64,000 nt of DNA from Bacillota bacterium (GTDB lineage Bacteria; Bacillota; Clostridia; Acetivibrionales; Acetivibrionaceae), in contig JAEWSG010000240.1 in assembly GCA_023398495.1 (NCBI GenBank), positions 25,316 to 89,315 of the forward strand, read 5' to 3'. Both the position numbers and the translations under genes were made by a program. The notes under the pieces were generated by a model. That model made no database searches, was not told the DNA's origin, and worked only from the letters and a program-made list of their open reading frames with translations. The first letter of the stretch is position 1; each line of letters opens with the position of its first letter. This document shows, in pieces, positions 50,886-59,997 of this stretch.

Positions 50886-52204
50886 TCCTTATTTTTCTCT
50901 CTGAGCATAAATTTTATTGGTGTTCCTTCAAAACCGAAACTTTTTCTAAGCTGGTTTTCAAGATACCTTTCATAGGAATAGTGCATAAGCTCAATACTGT
51001 TTATAAACAATACAAAACTCGGCGGCTTAACACTTGCCTGCGTCATGTAATAGATTTTTAGCCTTTTTCCTTTATCTGAAGGCGGCTGAACCATGGCAGT
51101 AGCCTCGTTAAGCAAGTCATTGAGTACACCGGTTGAAATCCTTAATGCAGCTTGGTTTGCAACAAATTTTGTAAGTTCATAAATTTTCGTTACTCGTTGT
51201 CCTGTCTTGGCAGAAATAAATAAAACAGGAGCATATAGCATAAACCCAAGTTTTTCAAGTACTGTTTTACGATATTCTTCGAGAGTTCCCGTATCTTTTT
51301 CTACAATATCCCACTTATTAACAATAACAATTGATGCTTTTCCCTGCTCATGAGCATATCCTGCTATTTTTGTGTCCTGTTCTGTAACACCTTCCTCTGC
51401 GTCAATCATTATAAGGCATACATCTGACCTTTCAATAGCAGTCCATGACCTTATAGTACTGTACCTTTCGATGTTTTCGTTTATCTTGCTCTGTCTTCTT
51501 ATGCCGGCTGTATCAATAAAAACAAATTTACCGGTATCGTTCTCTATGTAGGTATCAATAGCATCTCTTGTTGTTCCGGGTATATCGCTTACGATTACCC
51601 TCTCTTCACCTAAGAGTTTGTTTATAAGCGAAGATTTGCCGGCATTCGGTTTTCCAATAACAGCAACTTTTATGACTTCTTCGTCGTATTCTTCCTCAGC
51701 GTCATCAGGAAAGTATTTGTAAATTTCATCAAGCAAATCCCCCATTCCAAGTCCGTGAATAGAAGAAACCGTCATAAGCTCTCCAATACCTAAATTATAA
51801 AACTCATACACTTCAGCAGGAGCTTCTCCAACCCTGTCAACCTTGTTTACCACAAGAACAACCGGTTTTTTAGACTTTCTGAGCATAGTAGCAACTTCGT
51901 TATCCGAGGCAGTCAACCCGTCTTTCATATCCACCATGAATACAATTACATCAGCGGTTTCTATCGCTATTTCAGCTTGGTTCTTCATCTGCTGCATAAT
52001 CCTATCCTCGGAATACGGCTCTATACCGCCTGTATCTATAAGAGTAAATTTTCTGCTTCTCCACTCAACTTCGGTATATATCCTGTCCCTTGTAACTCCA
52101 GGAGTGTCTTCTACTATAGATATTCTTCTACCTGCAAGATAATTAAAAAAAGTAGATTTTCCAACATTTGGTCTTCCAACAATTGCAACCACCGGTTTTG
52201 CCAA
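50882..52204 (-). CDS. der: Ribosome biogenesis GTPase Der (EngA)
   Basis: Double-GTPase needed for 50S assembly. First G domain begins with AIVGRPNVGKST (residues 8-19), second with VIGKPNAGKSS near 180-190; both have DTxG and NKxD motifs (NKVD, NKWD). A KH-like C-terminal domain (about 350-440) follows. The start is TTG at 52204, 7 nt after GGAGGG; the ORF's upstream TTG would overlap that site. 440 aa is normal. Order der-plsY-gpsA is conserved in Firmicutes. Confidence 0.96.
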   Translation of the reverse strand: MAKPVVAIVGRPNVGKSTFFNYLAGRRISIVEDTPGVTRDRIYTEVEWRSRKFTLIDTGGIEPYSEDRIMQQMKNQAEIAIETADVIVFMVDMKDGLTASDNEVATMLRKSKKPVVLVVNKVDRVGEAPAEVYEFYNLGIGELMTVSSIHGLGMGDLLDEIYKYFPDDAEEEYDEEVIKVAVIGKPNAGKSSLINKLLGEERVIVSDIPGTTRDAIDTYIENDTGKFVFIDTAGIRRQSKINENIERYSTIRSWTAIERSDVCLIMIDAEEGVTEQDTKIAGYAHEQGKASIVIVNKWDIVEKDTGTLEEYRKTVLEKLGFMLYAPVLFISAKTGQRVTKIYELTKFVANQAALRISTGVLNDLLNEATAMVQPPSDKGKRLKIYYMTQASVKPPSFVLFINSIELMHYSYERYLENQLRKSFGFEGTPIKFMLREKNKE

Positions 52205-52366
52205 AATTCTTCCCTCCAATTATTCTATATGTTTCTAGAAATCAATTCTGTTACGAGGCTCAAAAAAACTGTAACATTATTAATTCAGATTTTTCGCACA
52301 AATCATATACCTTGATCCATCAACACCAATTCATGTTATAATTACTTAAGGTATGACTAAAATATA

Positions 52367-53689
52367 TCATAAAACTTTTCCTATTATCTTTCCAACAAAA
52401 TCCTTTCCGCTATTATCAACGATGCTTATCCTAGCCTTTAAGCTTTCTTCAAGATCACTCACAGTATAATCATCAAGCAAAACCTGTTCACCTGACCTTA
52501 GCATTGACCTTGATATTAACAGTTCACTTCCTAGTTCACTGTCTTTTAACTGCTCACAAATATCTTTACCTGTAAGTAACCCTGTTACTGTTACATTTTT
52601 CCCAAAAAATCTATTTTCTATTTTATAAATATTTATATTTATATTTTTGTATTTATCTTGAAGAATTTCCGCCATTTCCCTTATATATATATAGGAAGAA
52701 ACTCCTGTTGCAATACTCACAAATCTCGGCTCAGGCGGTTCATAATCCAGGTGTTGAAGGCACTCAGAAAATTCCCTCTTTAATTGAGCAATAAGCCCTA
52801 CCCCGTTTTCTATCTGTGGAAAGTCCTCATAAGCCTCATATTCGGGAATCTGCTTCCCTGCCATAATATAAAACTCATCTGCAATATATGTAATTCTGGA
52901 ACCATATTTATCAAGAAAAGTATTCTGCCATTTTTCCACCTGTTTTATTACCCTGACAGACGAATCAATACCATAGGGTTCTAGATAACTCAAACCCTCT
53001 CTATACTTTGTGATACCTACCGGAACAACAGAAACACTGTTAACTCCCGGATAAAGGGCTCCTAAATCACTGATAGACCTGTCAAGTTCCTCACCATCAT
53101 TAATGCCCAAGCATAATACAATCTGGCAATTGACTTCAATTCCGCCCTCAATGAGCTTTTTAATCTTTTCCATAATGTCTTGTGCATTTTTATTTTTTAG
53201 CATAAACACTCTGAGATGGGGATTTGTGGTATGAACCGATATATTGATGGGAGACATCCTGTACTTTATTATTCTGTCTATATCTTCAAAACTCATGTTG
53301 GTAAGAGTAACATAATTTCCCATAAAAAACGAAAGTCTGGAATCATCGTCCTTGAAGTAAAGAGTATGTCTCATCCCTGGTGGAAGTTGGTCAATAAAGC
53401 AAAAAACGCACTTATTTCTGCAGCTTTTAGCTTCATCAATCATCAAACTCTCAAATTCTATTCCGAGATCTTCGTACTCTTCTTTCTCAATTTCTATCTC
53501 CCATATATCACCGTCTGGCTTCAATATCTCAAGCACCAGGTTTTCATCAGTAATTAAAAACCTGTAATCAAAGATATCCCCGACTTTCTCACCATTTATG
53601 CTCAGTATTGCATCCCCTGCTTCGATCCCGGCTTCTTCAGCAATGCCTCCGGGCAAAATACCCTTAACAGGAATAATCTGTTCTTTCAA
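52367..53689 (-). CDS. DUF512 protein: PDZ-like domain plus radical-SAM-type cysteine motif
   Basis: 440 aa. An N-terminal PDZ-like domain (about 5-60, LPGGIAEEAGIEAGDAIL) is followed by a radical-SAM-like core with CRNKCVFCFIDQ near residues 87-98 (C-x3-C-x2-C) and a C-terminal DUF512 region. The family is conserved in Clostridia, often beside der, and its reaction is unknown. It follows rpmF in the same direction after a terminator and precedes der. Confidence 0.9.
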   Translation of the reverse strand: MKEQIIPVKGILPGGIAEEAGIEAGDAILSINGEKVGDIFDYRFLITDENLVLEILKPDGDIWEIEIEKEEYEDLGIEFESLMIDEAKSCRNKCVFCFIDQLPPGMRHTLYFKDDDSRLSFFMGNYVTLTNMSFEDIDRIIKYRMSPINISVHTTNPHLRVFMLKNKNAQDIMEKIKKLIEGGIEVNCQIVLCLGINDGEELDRSISDLGALYPGVNSVSVVPVGITKYREGLSYLEPYGIDSSVRVIKQVEKWQNTFLDKYGSRITYIADEFYIMAGKQIPEYEAYEDFPQIENGVGLIAQLKREFSECLQHLDYEPPEPRFVSIATGVSSYIYIREMAEILQDKYKNININIYKIENRFFGKNVTVTGLLTGKDICEQLKDSELGSELLISRSMLRSGEQVLLDDYTVSDLEESLKARISIVDNSGKDFVGKIIGKVL

Positions 53690-53746
53690 AAGATACCTCC
53701 AGATATTATATTAGGAATGAGTGTCCTATACATTGCAAATTTCTCA

Positions 53747-53781
53747 AGTAAAAAGCAGCAGTATAAACTGCTGCTTTTACT
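53747..53781 (-). terminator. Terminator after rpmF
   Basis: AGTAAAAAGCAGCAGT and ACTGCTGCTTTTACT (53767-53781) pair with a single bulged A around ATAA; on the minus strand the stem ends in TTTTTACTT. Confidence 0.85.
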
Positions 53782-53789
53782 AAAATTTA

Positions 53790-53969
53790 TCAGGATCCAA
53801 CTTTAATAACCTCTTTACCATCATAAAAACCGCATTGTTTACAAACTCTATGTGGCATCTTAAGATCGTGACACTGCGGACACTCTACCAAATTAGGTGC
53901 CGATAACTTCCAGTGAGCTCTTCTGCTACCAGTTCTTGCCTTAGACCATTTACGTTTTGGATTTGCCAT
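53790..53969 (-). CDS. rpmF: 50S ribosomal protein L32, zinc-ribbon form
   Basis: 59 aa from ATG 53969 (GGAGGTG 8 nt upstream; the in-frame start at 53978 is inside the leader). MANPKRKWSKARTGSRRAHW is the family N-terminus. Cysteine pairs CPQC and CKQC form a zinc ribbon, so this is the zinc-binding (C+) version. It is co-transcribed with the DUF177 gene upstream, an arrangement found across bacteria. Confidence 0.97.
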   Translation of the reverse strand: MANPKRKWSKARTGSRRAHWKLSAPNLVECPQCHDLKMPHRVCKQCGFYDGKEVIKVGS

Positions 53970-54027
53970 GTATAACACACCTCCTCATCACCATACAAAC
54001 GTCACTTGTATATAAATTAAGTAATTT

Positions 54028-54525
54028 CTAATCTTTAAAGAAATCCTTAAGAGCTTCCATACGAGGGTCTAACTCCTCCTTTAAGCAACTGCATTTATCA
54101 ATATTCAAATCAACACCGCATTCGGGACACAGCCCTTTACAGTCTTCGCTGCATGTTTGCTTAACAGGGAGATTTAAGATTATATTATCTTTTAAAACCT
54201 TATCAAGCATAATGACCTTGTCACTATAAGCGTAACTGTCATCATCCTTAAGTTGCCCCTCTTGCACAAACTCTTCCTTAAGGTCTGCTTCCATTGATGA
54301 TCTGACATCCTTTAAACATCTTGAGCATTTAACCAGATAACCGATTTCAAAATGCCCATCCATTTGCACAATGCCACCCATATTTGTAAATCTGCAGGTA
54401 ATTTTAACAGGTGTATCAAAAGCAAAGTCATTACCTGATCCGTCAAAGCCTTCAAGTGCTTCTTCCAGCTCAACATCTAATGATGCACCGTTAACCTTAA
54501 GTATATTTGATATATCAACCTTCAT
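54028..54525 (-). CDS. DUF177 (YceD/Duf177) family protein
   Basis: 165 aa from ATG 54525 (AGAGGTG upstream). The middle contains CSRCLKDV and the C-terminus CSEDCKGLCPECG with further Cys residues, consistent with a zinc-binding site. DUF177 proteins are encoded next to rpmF in most bacteria and have been linked to 23S rRNA/50S maturation. A consensus promoter (54554-54582) lies just upstream. Confidence 0.93.
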   Translation of the reverse strand: MKVDISNILKVNGASLDVELEEALEGFDGSGNDFAFDTPVKITCRFTNMGGIVQMDGHFEIGYLVKCSRCLKDVRSSMEADLKEEFVQEGQLKDDDSYAYSDKVIMLDKVLKDNIILNLPVKQTCSEDCKGLCPECGVDLNIDKCSCLKEELDPRMEALKDFFKD

Positions 54526-54553
54526 ATAGTCACCTCTTAAACCGACAGAAAAT

Positions 54554-54582
54554 ATTATACTAACTAATGAAACTTTTGTCAA
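54554..54582 (-). promoter_or_regulatory. Consensus sigma-A promoter for DUF177-rpmF
   Basis: On the minus strand TTGACA (54582-54577), exactly 17 nt, TATAAT (54559-54554), about 30 nt ahead of the start codon. Confidence 0.85.
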
Positions 54583-54704
54583 TAACGATACACTATGAAT
54601 TTTTCAGCCGACAGTATTTATATTTTTATCATTTCTGGTTTATAATTTTTACGACACAAGAGTATATATGCTGTTCTATAGCCATGTATCGCTGTTGAAA
54701 CTCT

Positions 54705-55940
54705 CTACAGAGCATTTCCCTTGAGTTTTAGTTTATCAACCACAACCTTAAATCTTTCACTGACTATAGCGAGGACAAAAAACAGCATCCCCATGAAAAC
54801 CAGTACAAGCAAAGGGTTAATAACAGACTGAAGTCCCATGTTTGCGTTTACCGTATTGCCAAGGCCTTTTACCGCCCAGTACTGCGGAAACAGCATAGCA
54901 ATCCTCTGCATAAACTCAGGAACCAACTCAATTGGCCAGTAGCAACCCGACAACATTGATGTAGATACAATAATTATTGACGCATATGCTCCTAACTGTG
55001 CATTAGTTTTTACCAGAGTTGCCAAAAACATACCCAGTCCGGTAACGCATAAAAGATATATACTGAATATGAGAAAAGTAGAAAAAAATGAGTTTCCCCA
55101 GTCAACTCCCATTACAAACTTTCCAAATAGCATAAGTATAGCTATTTGTACCCACCCTTGCAGGAATGTTCCAATAACCTTTCCAACCATTACTGTACTT
55201 TTTAACACCGGAGTTGTGTTTATTCTATTCCAAGTATAGTTCTTCTTTTCTTCCAGTATATCTCCTATTCCAAAAACGGCAGAAAACATAACAAACATCA
55301 CAGCAATACCAATAGCTCCACTATTTATTCCATTATAATCGGTACTTGTTTCGTCACCGGAGACCATTACTTCCTTGATAGAAATAACAGGAGCATCCGA
55401 AAGTGCATTTTCGAATATTTTCTCAAACTTCAATAATACTATTTCCTCTTTCTGACCACTTGTATTTCCAAGCTTATCCATAGCATATTGAGCCGCAATA
55501 TCTGACATTTGTATCTCTCCAAATTCTCCATTCATAATTTCTTCCATAGCCCTATAGTCAACTGATGCTGGAAGTTTTAAGACATGCATTACAGGCTTTT
55601 CTCCTGCCAAAACCTTAGCACCGAAGCCGTCAGGAATAATAAAGCCCACTTCAACGCCAGCACCTCTTACTTTGTCAATCAATTGTCCTTCTTCCATTTC
55701 CATTACTTTGATTGTACTGTTATTTTTAAAATTTGATATCAGTTCTGTTACTATTTCACTATTATCATTATTGACAATTCCCACAGGAATTTTTGAGCTT
55801 TCTGCTGTTTCTCCCGCACTGCCGAATGCCAGACCAATAACAAGGGTTATAACTAAAGGCAGCACCAGCATTAAAAACAAAGCAGTCTTATCCCTAAAAA
55901 GTTTTATGAAATCGTATTTTACAATACTGAGTATTCTCAT
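54705..55940 (-). CDS. ABC-2 exporter permease (LnrN-like)
   Basis: 411 aa from ATG 55940. One N-terminal membrane helix (about 18-38, LFLMLVLPLVITLVIGLAF), a large extracytoplasmic region (about 45-215), then five C-terminal helices: the YhgE/ABC2_membrane_3 plan. SGCYWPIELVPEFMQRIAMLFPQYW is the family signature near 330-354. It is similar in plan to the neighbouring 401-aa permease, so the two probably form a heterodimer. Last gene of the six-gene kinase-regulator-lipoprotein-ABC set. Confidence 0.93.
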   Translation of the reverse strand: MRILSIVKYDFIKLFRDKTALFLMLVLPLVITLVIGLAFGSAGETAESSKIPVGIVNNDNSEIVTELISNFKNNSTIKVMEMEEGQLIDKVRGAGVEVGFIIPDGFGAKVLAGEKPVMHVLKLPASVDYRAMEEIMNGEFGEIQMSDIAAQYAMDKLGNTSGQKEEIVLLKFEKIFENALSDAPVISIKEVMVSGDETSTDYNGINSGAIGIAVMFVMFSAVFGIGDILEEKKNYTWNRINTTPVLKSTVMVGKVIGTFLQGWVQIAILMLFGKFVMGVDWGNSFFSTFLIFSIYLLCVTGLGMFLATLVKTNAQLGAYASIIIVSTSMLSGCYWPIELVPEFMQRIAMLFPQYWAVKGLGNTVNANMGLQSVINPLLVLVFMGMLFFVLAIVSERFKVVVDKLKLKGNAL

Positions 55941-55956
55941 AATGTCACCATCCTTT

Positions 55957-57162
55957 CTATGCTCTGAACCTGACAACTCCTATTCCAAGGTAGACAATTC
56001 CCATTAACACCATTACAGCACAATACGGCAGGACTGCTATAAAACTGCTGCCTAGCATTAAATCATAATACCCGTTTACAGCCCACCAGTTTACTGTAAC
56101 TTTGGCCATTATTTTAACGGCATCCGGCATTACATATATAGGAATCATGCCCCCTCCTAAAACGGTAAACAACTGTACTACCAACTGTGATATCCCATCT
56201 GCTGCTTTTAAGGTTTTTGCTATGGCAGCTATCATCATTCCAAGTCCTGAGGCTGTAAAAGTACAGCTGATGGTAACAAAAAGCACACCTAAAACACTAT
56301 TTCCCCAGTCTACCCGATACACTAAAGTTGTAAAAAGTATCAGTATTAGTGCTTGTGTCAGCGTAATAAGCATTAATCCCAAAAACTTTCCTGTAAGCAC
56401 AGAAGCTTTACCTGCCCTGGTGGTCATAAGTCTTCCAAGGGTTCTGCTTTCACGTTCTTCAGCCATATGCTTTACCCCCATGCCTGCTCCGAATAAAACA
56501 AACATCACCAGCATACCTGCACAATAATACTGCATTCCGGTTACAATTTTATTCTTTTCCTGATCATCTTCTCTGAAATCTATAAAACTGTTTTCGAGCT
56601 TGCTTTGAAGGTCAATCATCAGTGCATCCCTGTCGGATAGACCGCTGAACGGCTTTTCAATCATGTCCAATTTATCTTTAAGGATTCCTTCCAATGCAAC
56701 AGAAACTGCATTATACCTTGAATAGCCGTTTGCATATCCTTCTACTACAGCTTTAACAATACTGGTTTTAAAATGTTCACCCGCACTGCTCCTTACCTCT
56801 ATCTGAATAGGAGAATTATTTGAGGTATTTATCCCAAAGTCTTCCGGAATAACAACTACTGAAGGAACTATTTCCTTTTTCAGCATCTCATTGGCCTTTT
56901 CTTCATTCACAACATATGTCTCAAACATATCCGACATCTCGCCTCTTAAAAATTCCTGATAAAAACGTTGCGAATTTGTACTTTCATCCTTATCCACAAC
57001 AGCAATCATAAATTTATCAATGGCAAGTGTACTTTCAAACATAGGCCCTAATGCAGAGCCTAAAATTAACATGATTACAGCAGGCATAATCAGCATAATG
57101 GCAAGTGCTTTTCTATCTCTGAAAATAACCTTAAGATCTTTCAATGCTATGTTCAAAATCAT
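55957..57162 (-). CDS. ABC-2 exporter permease (LnrM-like)
   Basis: 401 aa. N-terminal helix about 20-42, extracytoplasmic domain about 45-215, and five or six helices at the C-terminus; GGGMIPIYVMPDAVKIMAK and INWWAVNGYYD-type end segment correspond to the same positions in the partner permease. It starts 10 nt after the ATPase and ends 16 nt before the second permease. Confidence 0.93.
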   Translation of the reverse strand: MILNIALKDLKVIFRDRKALAIMLIMPAVIMLILGSALGPMFESTLAIDKFMIAVVDKDESTNSQRFYQEFLRGEMSDMFETYVVNEEKANEMLKKEIVPSVVVIPEDFGINTSNNSPIQIEVRSSAGEHFKTSIVKAVVEGYANGYSRYNAVSVALEGILKDKLDMIEKPFSGLSDRDALMIDLQSKLENSFIDFREDDQEKNKIVTGMQYYCAGMLVMFVLFGAGMGVKHMAEERESRTLGRLMTTRAGKASVLTGKFLGLMLITLTQALILILFTTLVYRVDWGNSVLGVLFVTISCTFTASGLGMMIAAIAKTLKAADGISQLVVQLFTVLGGGMIPIYVMPDAVKIMAKVTVNWWAVNGYYDLMLGSSFIAVLPYCAVMVLMGIVYLGIGVVRFRA

Positions 57163-57172
57163 AATTTCACCC

Positions 57173-58108
57173 CTAATCTCTTAAAGCTCTTCCCGTAAGG
57201 TGCAGGAATACACTTTCAAGGTTTGGTTGTTTTATATCTACCATCTGAATTTTACACTTATGTGCATCGAGAGTAGATATAACTCTCGCCAAAACAGCAT
57301 CGGCACTTTTAGAAGCAACACTCAATTTACCATCAGCAAAAGTCACCTCCAAAACTCCATCAATCTTCTGTAATTCTCCTTTAAGGGCGTCATCTATACC
57401 CATGGTTGATATGTTTACAATATCCTTTCTTCCAACCAGCTTCTGAAGCTCTTCTTTAGTACCTAAGGCAATTACCTTTCCATTATCCATAATTGCAATC
57501 CTCGAACACAGAAACTCAACTTCCTCCATATAGTGGCTGGTATATATTACAGTCATGCCTTCCCTGTTAAGCTTAAGTACAGTCTCAAGTATGTGGTTTC
57601 TTGACTGTGGGTCAATACCAACTGTAGGTTCATCCATTATTACAATCTTTGGATGGTGCAAAAGTGCAGCAGCTATGTTTATTCTTCTTTTCATCCCACC
57701 TGAATACTTATCTATCAGTTCCCTTGCTCTGTCTTTAAGACCCGCTATTTCAAGAGCCTCATCAACTCTTTCACGAAGGAGTTTTCCCCCGATTCCATAC
57801 ATTCTGCCCCAGAACATAAGGTTTTCTTTTGCTGTAAGTGTAGGATATAATGCTATTTCCTGTGGCACAAGTCCCAAAATTTTCTTTATTTCACCACTAC
57901 TTTTTCTAAGACTATTATTATTAACCAGTATTTCACCACTGTCAAAGGGCAGGAGAGTACAAAGAATAGATATCAGTGTAGATTTGCCCGCTCCGTTAGG
58001 CCCTAAAAGTCCGAATATTTCGCCTTCTTTAACATCGAGGCTTACATTATCAACAGCCTTAAGGGTTCCATAGCTTTTACTCACATCTTTAATTTCTATC
58101 AATCCCAT
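57173..58108 (-). CDS. ABC exporter ATPase (LnrL-like, DrrA type)
   Basis: 311 aa from ATG 58108 (GGAGG 7 nt upstream). Walker A GPNGAGKST near 38-46, signature YSGGMKRRINIAAAL near 135-149, Walker B IVIMDEPTVGIDPQSR near 155-170. The C-terminal extension (about 225-311) ending LESVFLHLTGRALRD is typical of the DrrA/CcmA drug- and lipid-export group. It powers the two ABC-2 permeases downstream. Confidence 0.95.
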   Translation of the reverse strand: MGLIEIKDVSKSYGTLKAVDNVSLDVKEGEIFGLLGPNGAGKSTLISILCTLLPFDSGEILVNNNSLRKSSGEIKKILGLVPQEIALYPTLTAKENLMFWGRMYGIGGKLLRERVDEALEIAGLKDRARELIDKYSGGMKRRINIAAALLHHPKIVIMDEPTVGIDPQSRNHILETVLKLNREGMTVIYTSHYMEEVEFLCSRIAIMDNGKVIALGTKEELQKLVGRKDIVNISTMGIDDALKGELQKIDGVLEVTFADGKLSVASKSADAVLARVISTLDAHKCKIQMVDIKQPNLESVFLHLTGRALRD

Positions 58109-58196
58109 ATCGCTTCCTCCAAATTTTGCTTTAATCTTGCCTTGATTTGTTAATGTTTTCAAAACATGAGAATAGGACGTTATTTTTTTTTATCCC

Positions 58197-59222
58197 TTAC
58201 TGCTTATTTTTCGCTCCAAACAATTCAGAAAATGTTTCGTCCATTTCCTTATTGAAGCTTTCTTCGTCAATCAAATCTTCTTCACTGATTTGAGGTATGT
58301 TCACACTTAATTTCTTATTAATATCCCATCTTGTTGTATTTACATTAAAGCTGATTCTTATTTCTCCCTCGTGCTTTATTACAAATTCACCTTCAAAAAC
58401 CTCATCTATTATATATGAGTCCTTATCAATCTTAGCAGTGAGCTTAAGATTTTCAATGCTGAACTTTTCATTATAATCTTTCATATTCTCGGGAAGCTTA
58501 TCAAACCACTCACTAATACTTGTAATTACTTTTTTCTTTTCTTCTTCATCAAGTTTGTCAATGTCTCCATACCTCTGTGCACTTTCAATTGCAGTTTTTT
58601 TAGCCATTTCACTTTTTGATAATACCTCAGCCAAACTTTCGAGTATTTTCTTTGATTTTTCATCATTCAACTCCAAAGAAAGTTGTGTAATTTTTATATC
58701 ACCGTCAGGTGTGCTTTCAATAAAATTGCCTTCTCCGGTAAGTATTTCTTTCTGAACGGTATCCTTCCATATTACTGCCACTTCATCTGCCAATTCCTTG
58801 TGCTCTTTATTTATGTTACCGTCCGCCGAAACAAATGATCCCTTGTCGCCTGAATCCAATTTTACGTACTTATCATTGACTTTTAAGAATATTTCATCTC
58901 CATTGACATAGAACTTTGTACCCCATGAATACTTTCCAAAGCTGATATAGTTGTTTGACTCTATTTTCATATTCTTGTTGTCCACAGTTTCATCAATGTT
59001 GAAGGTAATATTTTGTAAGTTTTCCATGTCCTTTTTAGCTTCATCCGATGCGTTTGACAAGTCAATTGAAATTTTAGCTTCGGTTTTAGACTGCATGGTA
59101 TCGGCACTTTGAGTATTTTCCAAAGCTATCAGATATTTTTGAGTTGTTGAATTTTGCAAAGAACATGCAGCAGTATAAAACACAAGCATTACCAAAATAA
59201 GAAAACCAAAAAATCTTTTCAT
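58197..59222 (-). CDS. Lipoprotein of unknown function in the Lnr-like locus
   Basis: 341 aa. The signal peptide ends with the lipobox YTAAC (C about residue 20). The mature part is acidic and Lys/Glu-rich with alternating strands, resembling LolA/LppX-like lipid-binding folds in general character only (KISIDLSNASDEAKKDMEN early; MKIESNNYISFGKY). It is placed between the two-component genes and the ABC genes in the same direction. Such an insert is not part of the B. subtilis lnrJKLMN order, so it may be an accessory lipid- or drug-sensing protein. Confidence 0.8.
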   Translation of the reverse strand: MKRFFGFLILVMLVFYTAACSLQNSTTQKYLIALENTQSADTMQSKTEAKISIDLSNASDEAKKDMENLQNITFNIDETVDNKNMKIESNNYISFGKYSWGTKFYVNGDEIFLKVNDKYVKLDSGDKGSFVSADGNINKEHKELADEVAVIWKDTVQKEILTGEGNFIESTPDGDIKITQLSLELNDEKSKKILESLAEVLSKSEMAKKTAIESAQRYGDIDKLDEEEKKKVITSISEWFDKLPENMKDYNEKFSIENLKLTAKIDKDSYIIDEVFEGEFVIKHEGEIRISFNVNTTRWDINKKLSVNIPQISEEDLIDEESFNKEMDETFSELFGAKNKQ

Positions 59223-59299
59223 AATAACACCAACCTTTTTAAAATATAAATACTCTATATCTTAATTATAAAAAAAACGAGAATAATCAGCATCTAGAA

Positions 59300-59324
59300 A
59301 AAGTCATAATTCATATATGACTTT
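59300..59324. promoter_or_regulatory. Inverted repeat ahead of the lipoprotein gene
   Basis: AAAGTCATA (59300-59308) and TATGACTTT (59316-59324), 78 nt upstream of the lipoprotein start and just after the response-regulator stop. It could be a regulator-binding site or, with the TTTTC that follows on the minus strand, a weak terminator. Confidence 0.4.
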
Positions 59325-59364
59325 AGTCACGGTTTTTATAATCCGTTAAGGATAGCAAATGACT

Positions 59365-59997
59365 TTATAGATTGTTTTCAATTACATACAGGGCAATCTT
59401 GGTTCTATGATTAAGGTTCAGTTTTGATAGTATGTTTGTTACGTGATTTTTGACAGTTCCCTCTGCTATAAAGAGTTTAGCCGCAATCTCCTTATTTGAA
59501 AGGCCTTCTGACACAAGTTTTGCTATTTCATGTTCTCTTGAAGTCAACTCCTGAAGAGAGTTTTTACTTTCCTGACCCTCAGACAGTTTGTTTACAAGTT
59601 TTGCAGCAATATTGCTGTGTAAGACAGTCCCACCCGAATATATGGCCTTTACGGTATTTATGATTTCCTCGGATTCTACATCTTTAAGCAAATAACTGCT
59701 TGCTCCATTTTTTAAAGCTTCAAAGATAAACTGGTCATCATTAAATGTAGTCAGGATTATTATCTTGACCTTAGGAAATGAATCCTTTATTAATTTAGTG
59801 GTTTTCACACCATCTAAGATGGGCATCCGAATATCCATCATTACCACATCAATGCTGCTGTTGCACAATTCAAGAGCTTCCCGACCATTAGCTGCTGTCG
59901 CTGCAACCTCAATTTCATTATCTAAAGACAATATCATCTTAAGGCCGTCTCTGACAACGGGCTGGTCATCAACTATTAAAACCCTTATTTTACTCAT
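59365..59997 (-). CDS. NarL/LuxR-type response regulator (LnrK-like)
   Basis: 210 aa. Receiver domain with acidic pair D10/D11, phospho-acceptor D55 in VVMMDIRMP and the conserved lysine in YLLKDV near 105; C-terminal LuxR helix-turn-helix with LTSREHEIAKLVSEGLSNKEIAAKLFIAEGTVKNHV. Its start overlaps the kinase gene by 8 nt. It probably controls the downstream ABC exporter operon. Confidence 0.95.
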   Translation of the reverse strand: MSKIRVLIVDDQPVVRDGLKMILSLDNEIEVAATAANGREALELCNSSIDVVMMDIRMPILDGVKTTKLIKDSFPKVKIIILTTFNDDQFIFEALKNGASSYLLKDVESEEIINTVKAIYSGGTVLHSNIAAKLVNKLSEGQESKNSLQELTSREHEIAKLVSEGLSNKEIAAKLFIAEGTVKNHVTNILSKLNLNHRTKIALYVIENNL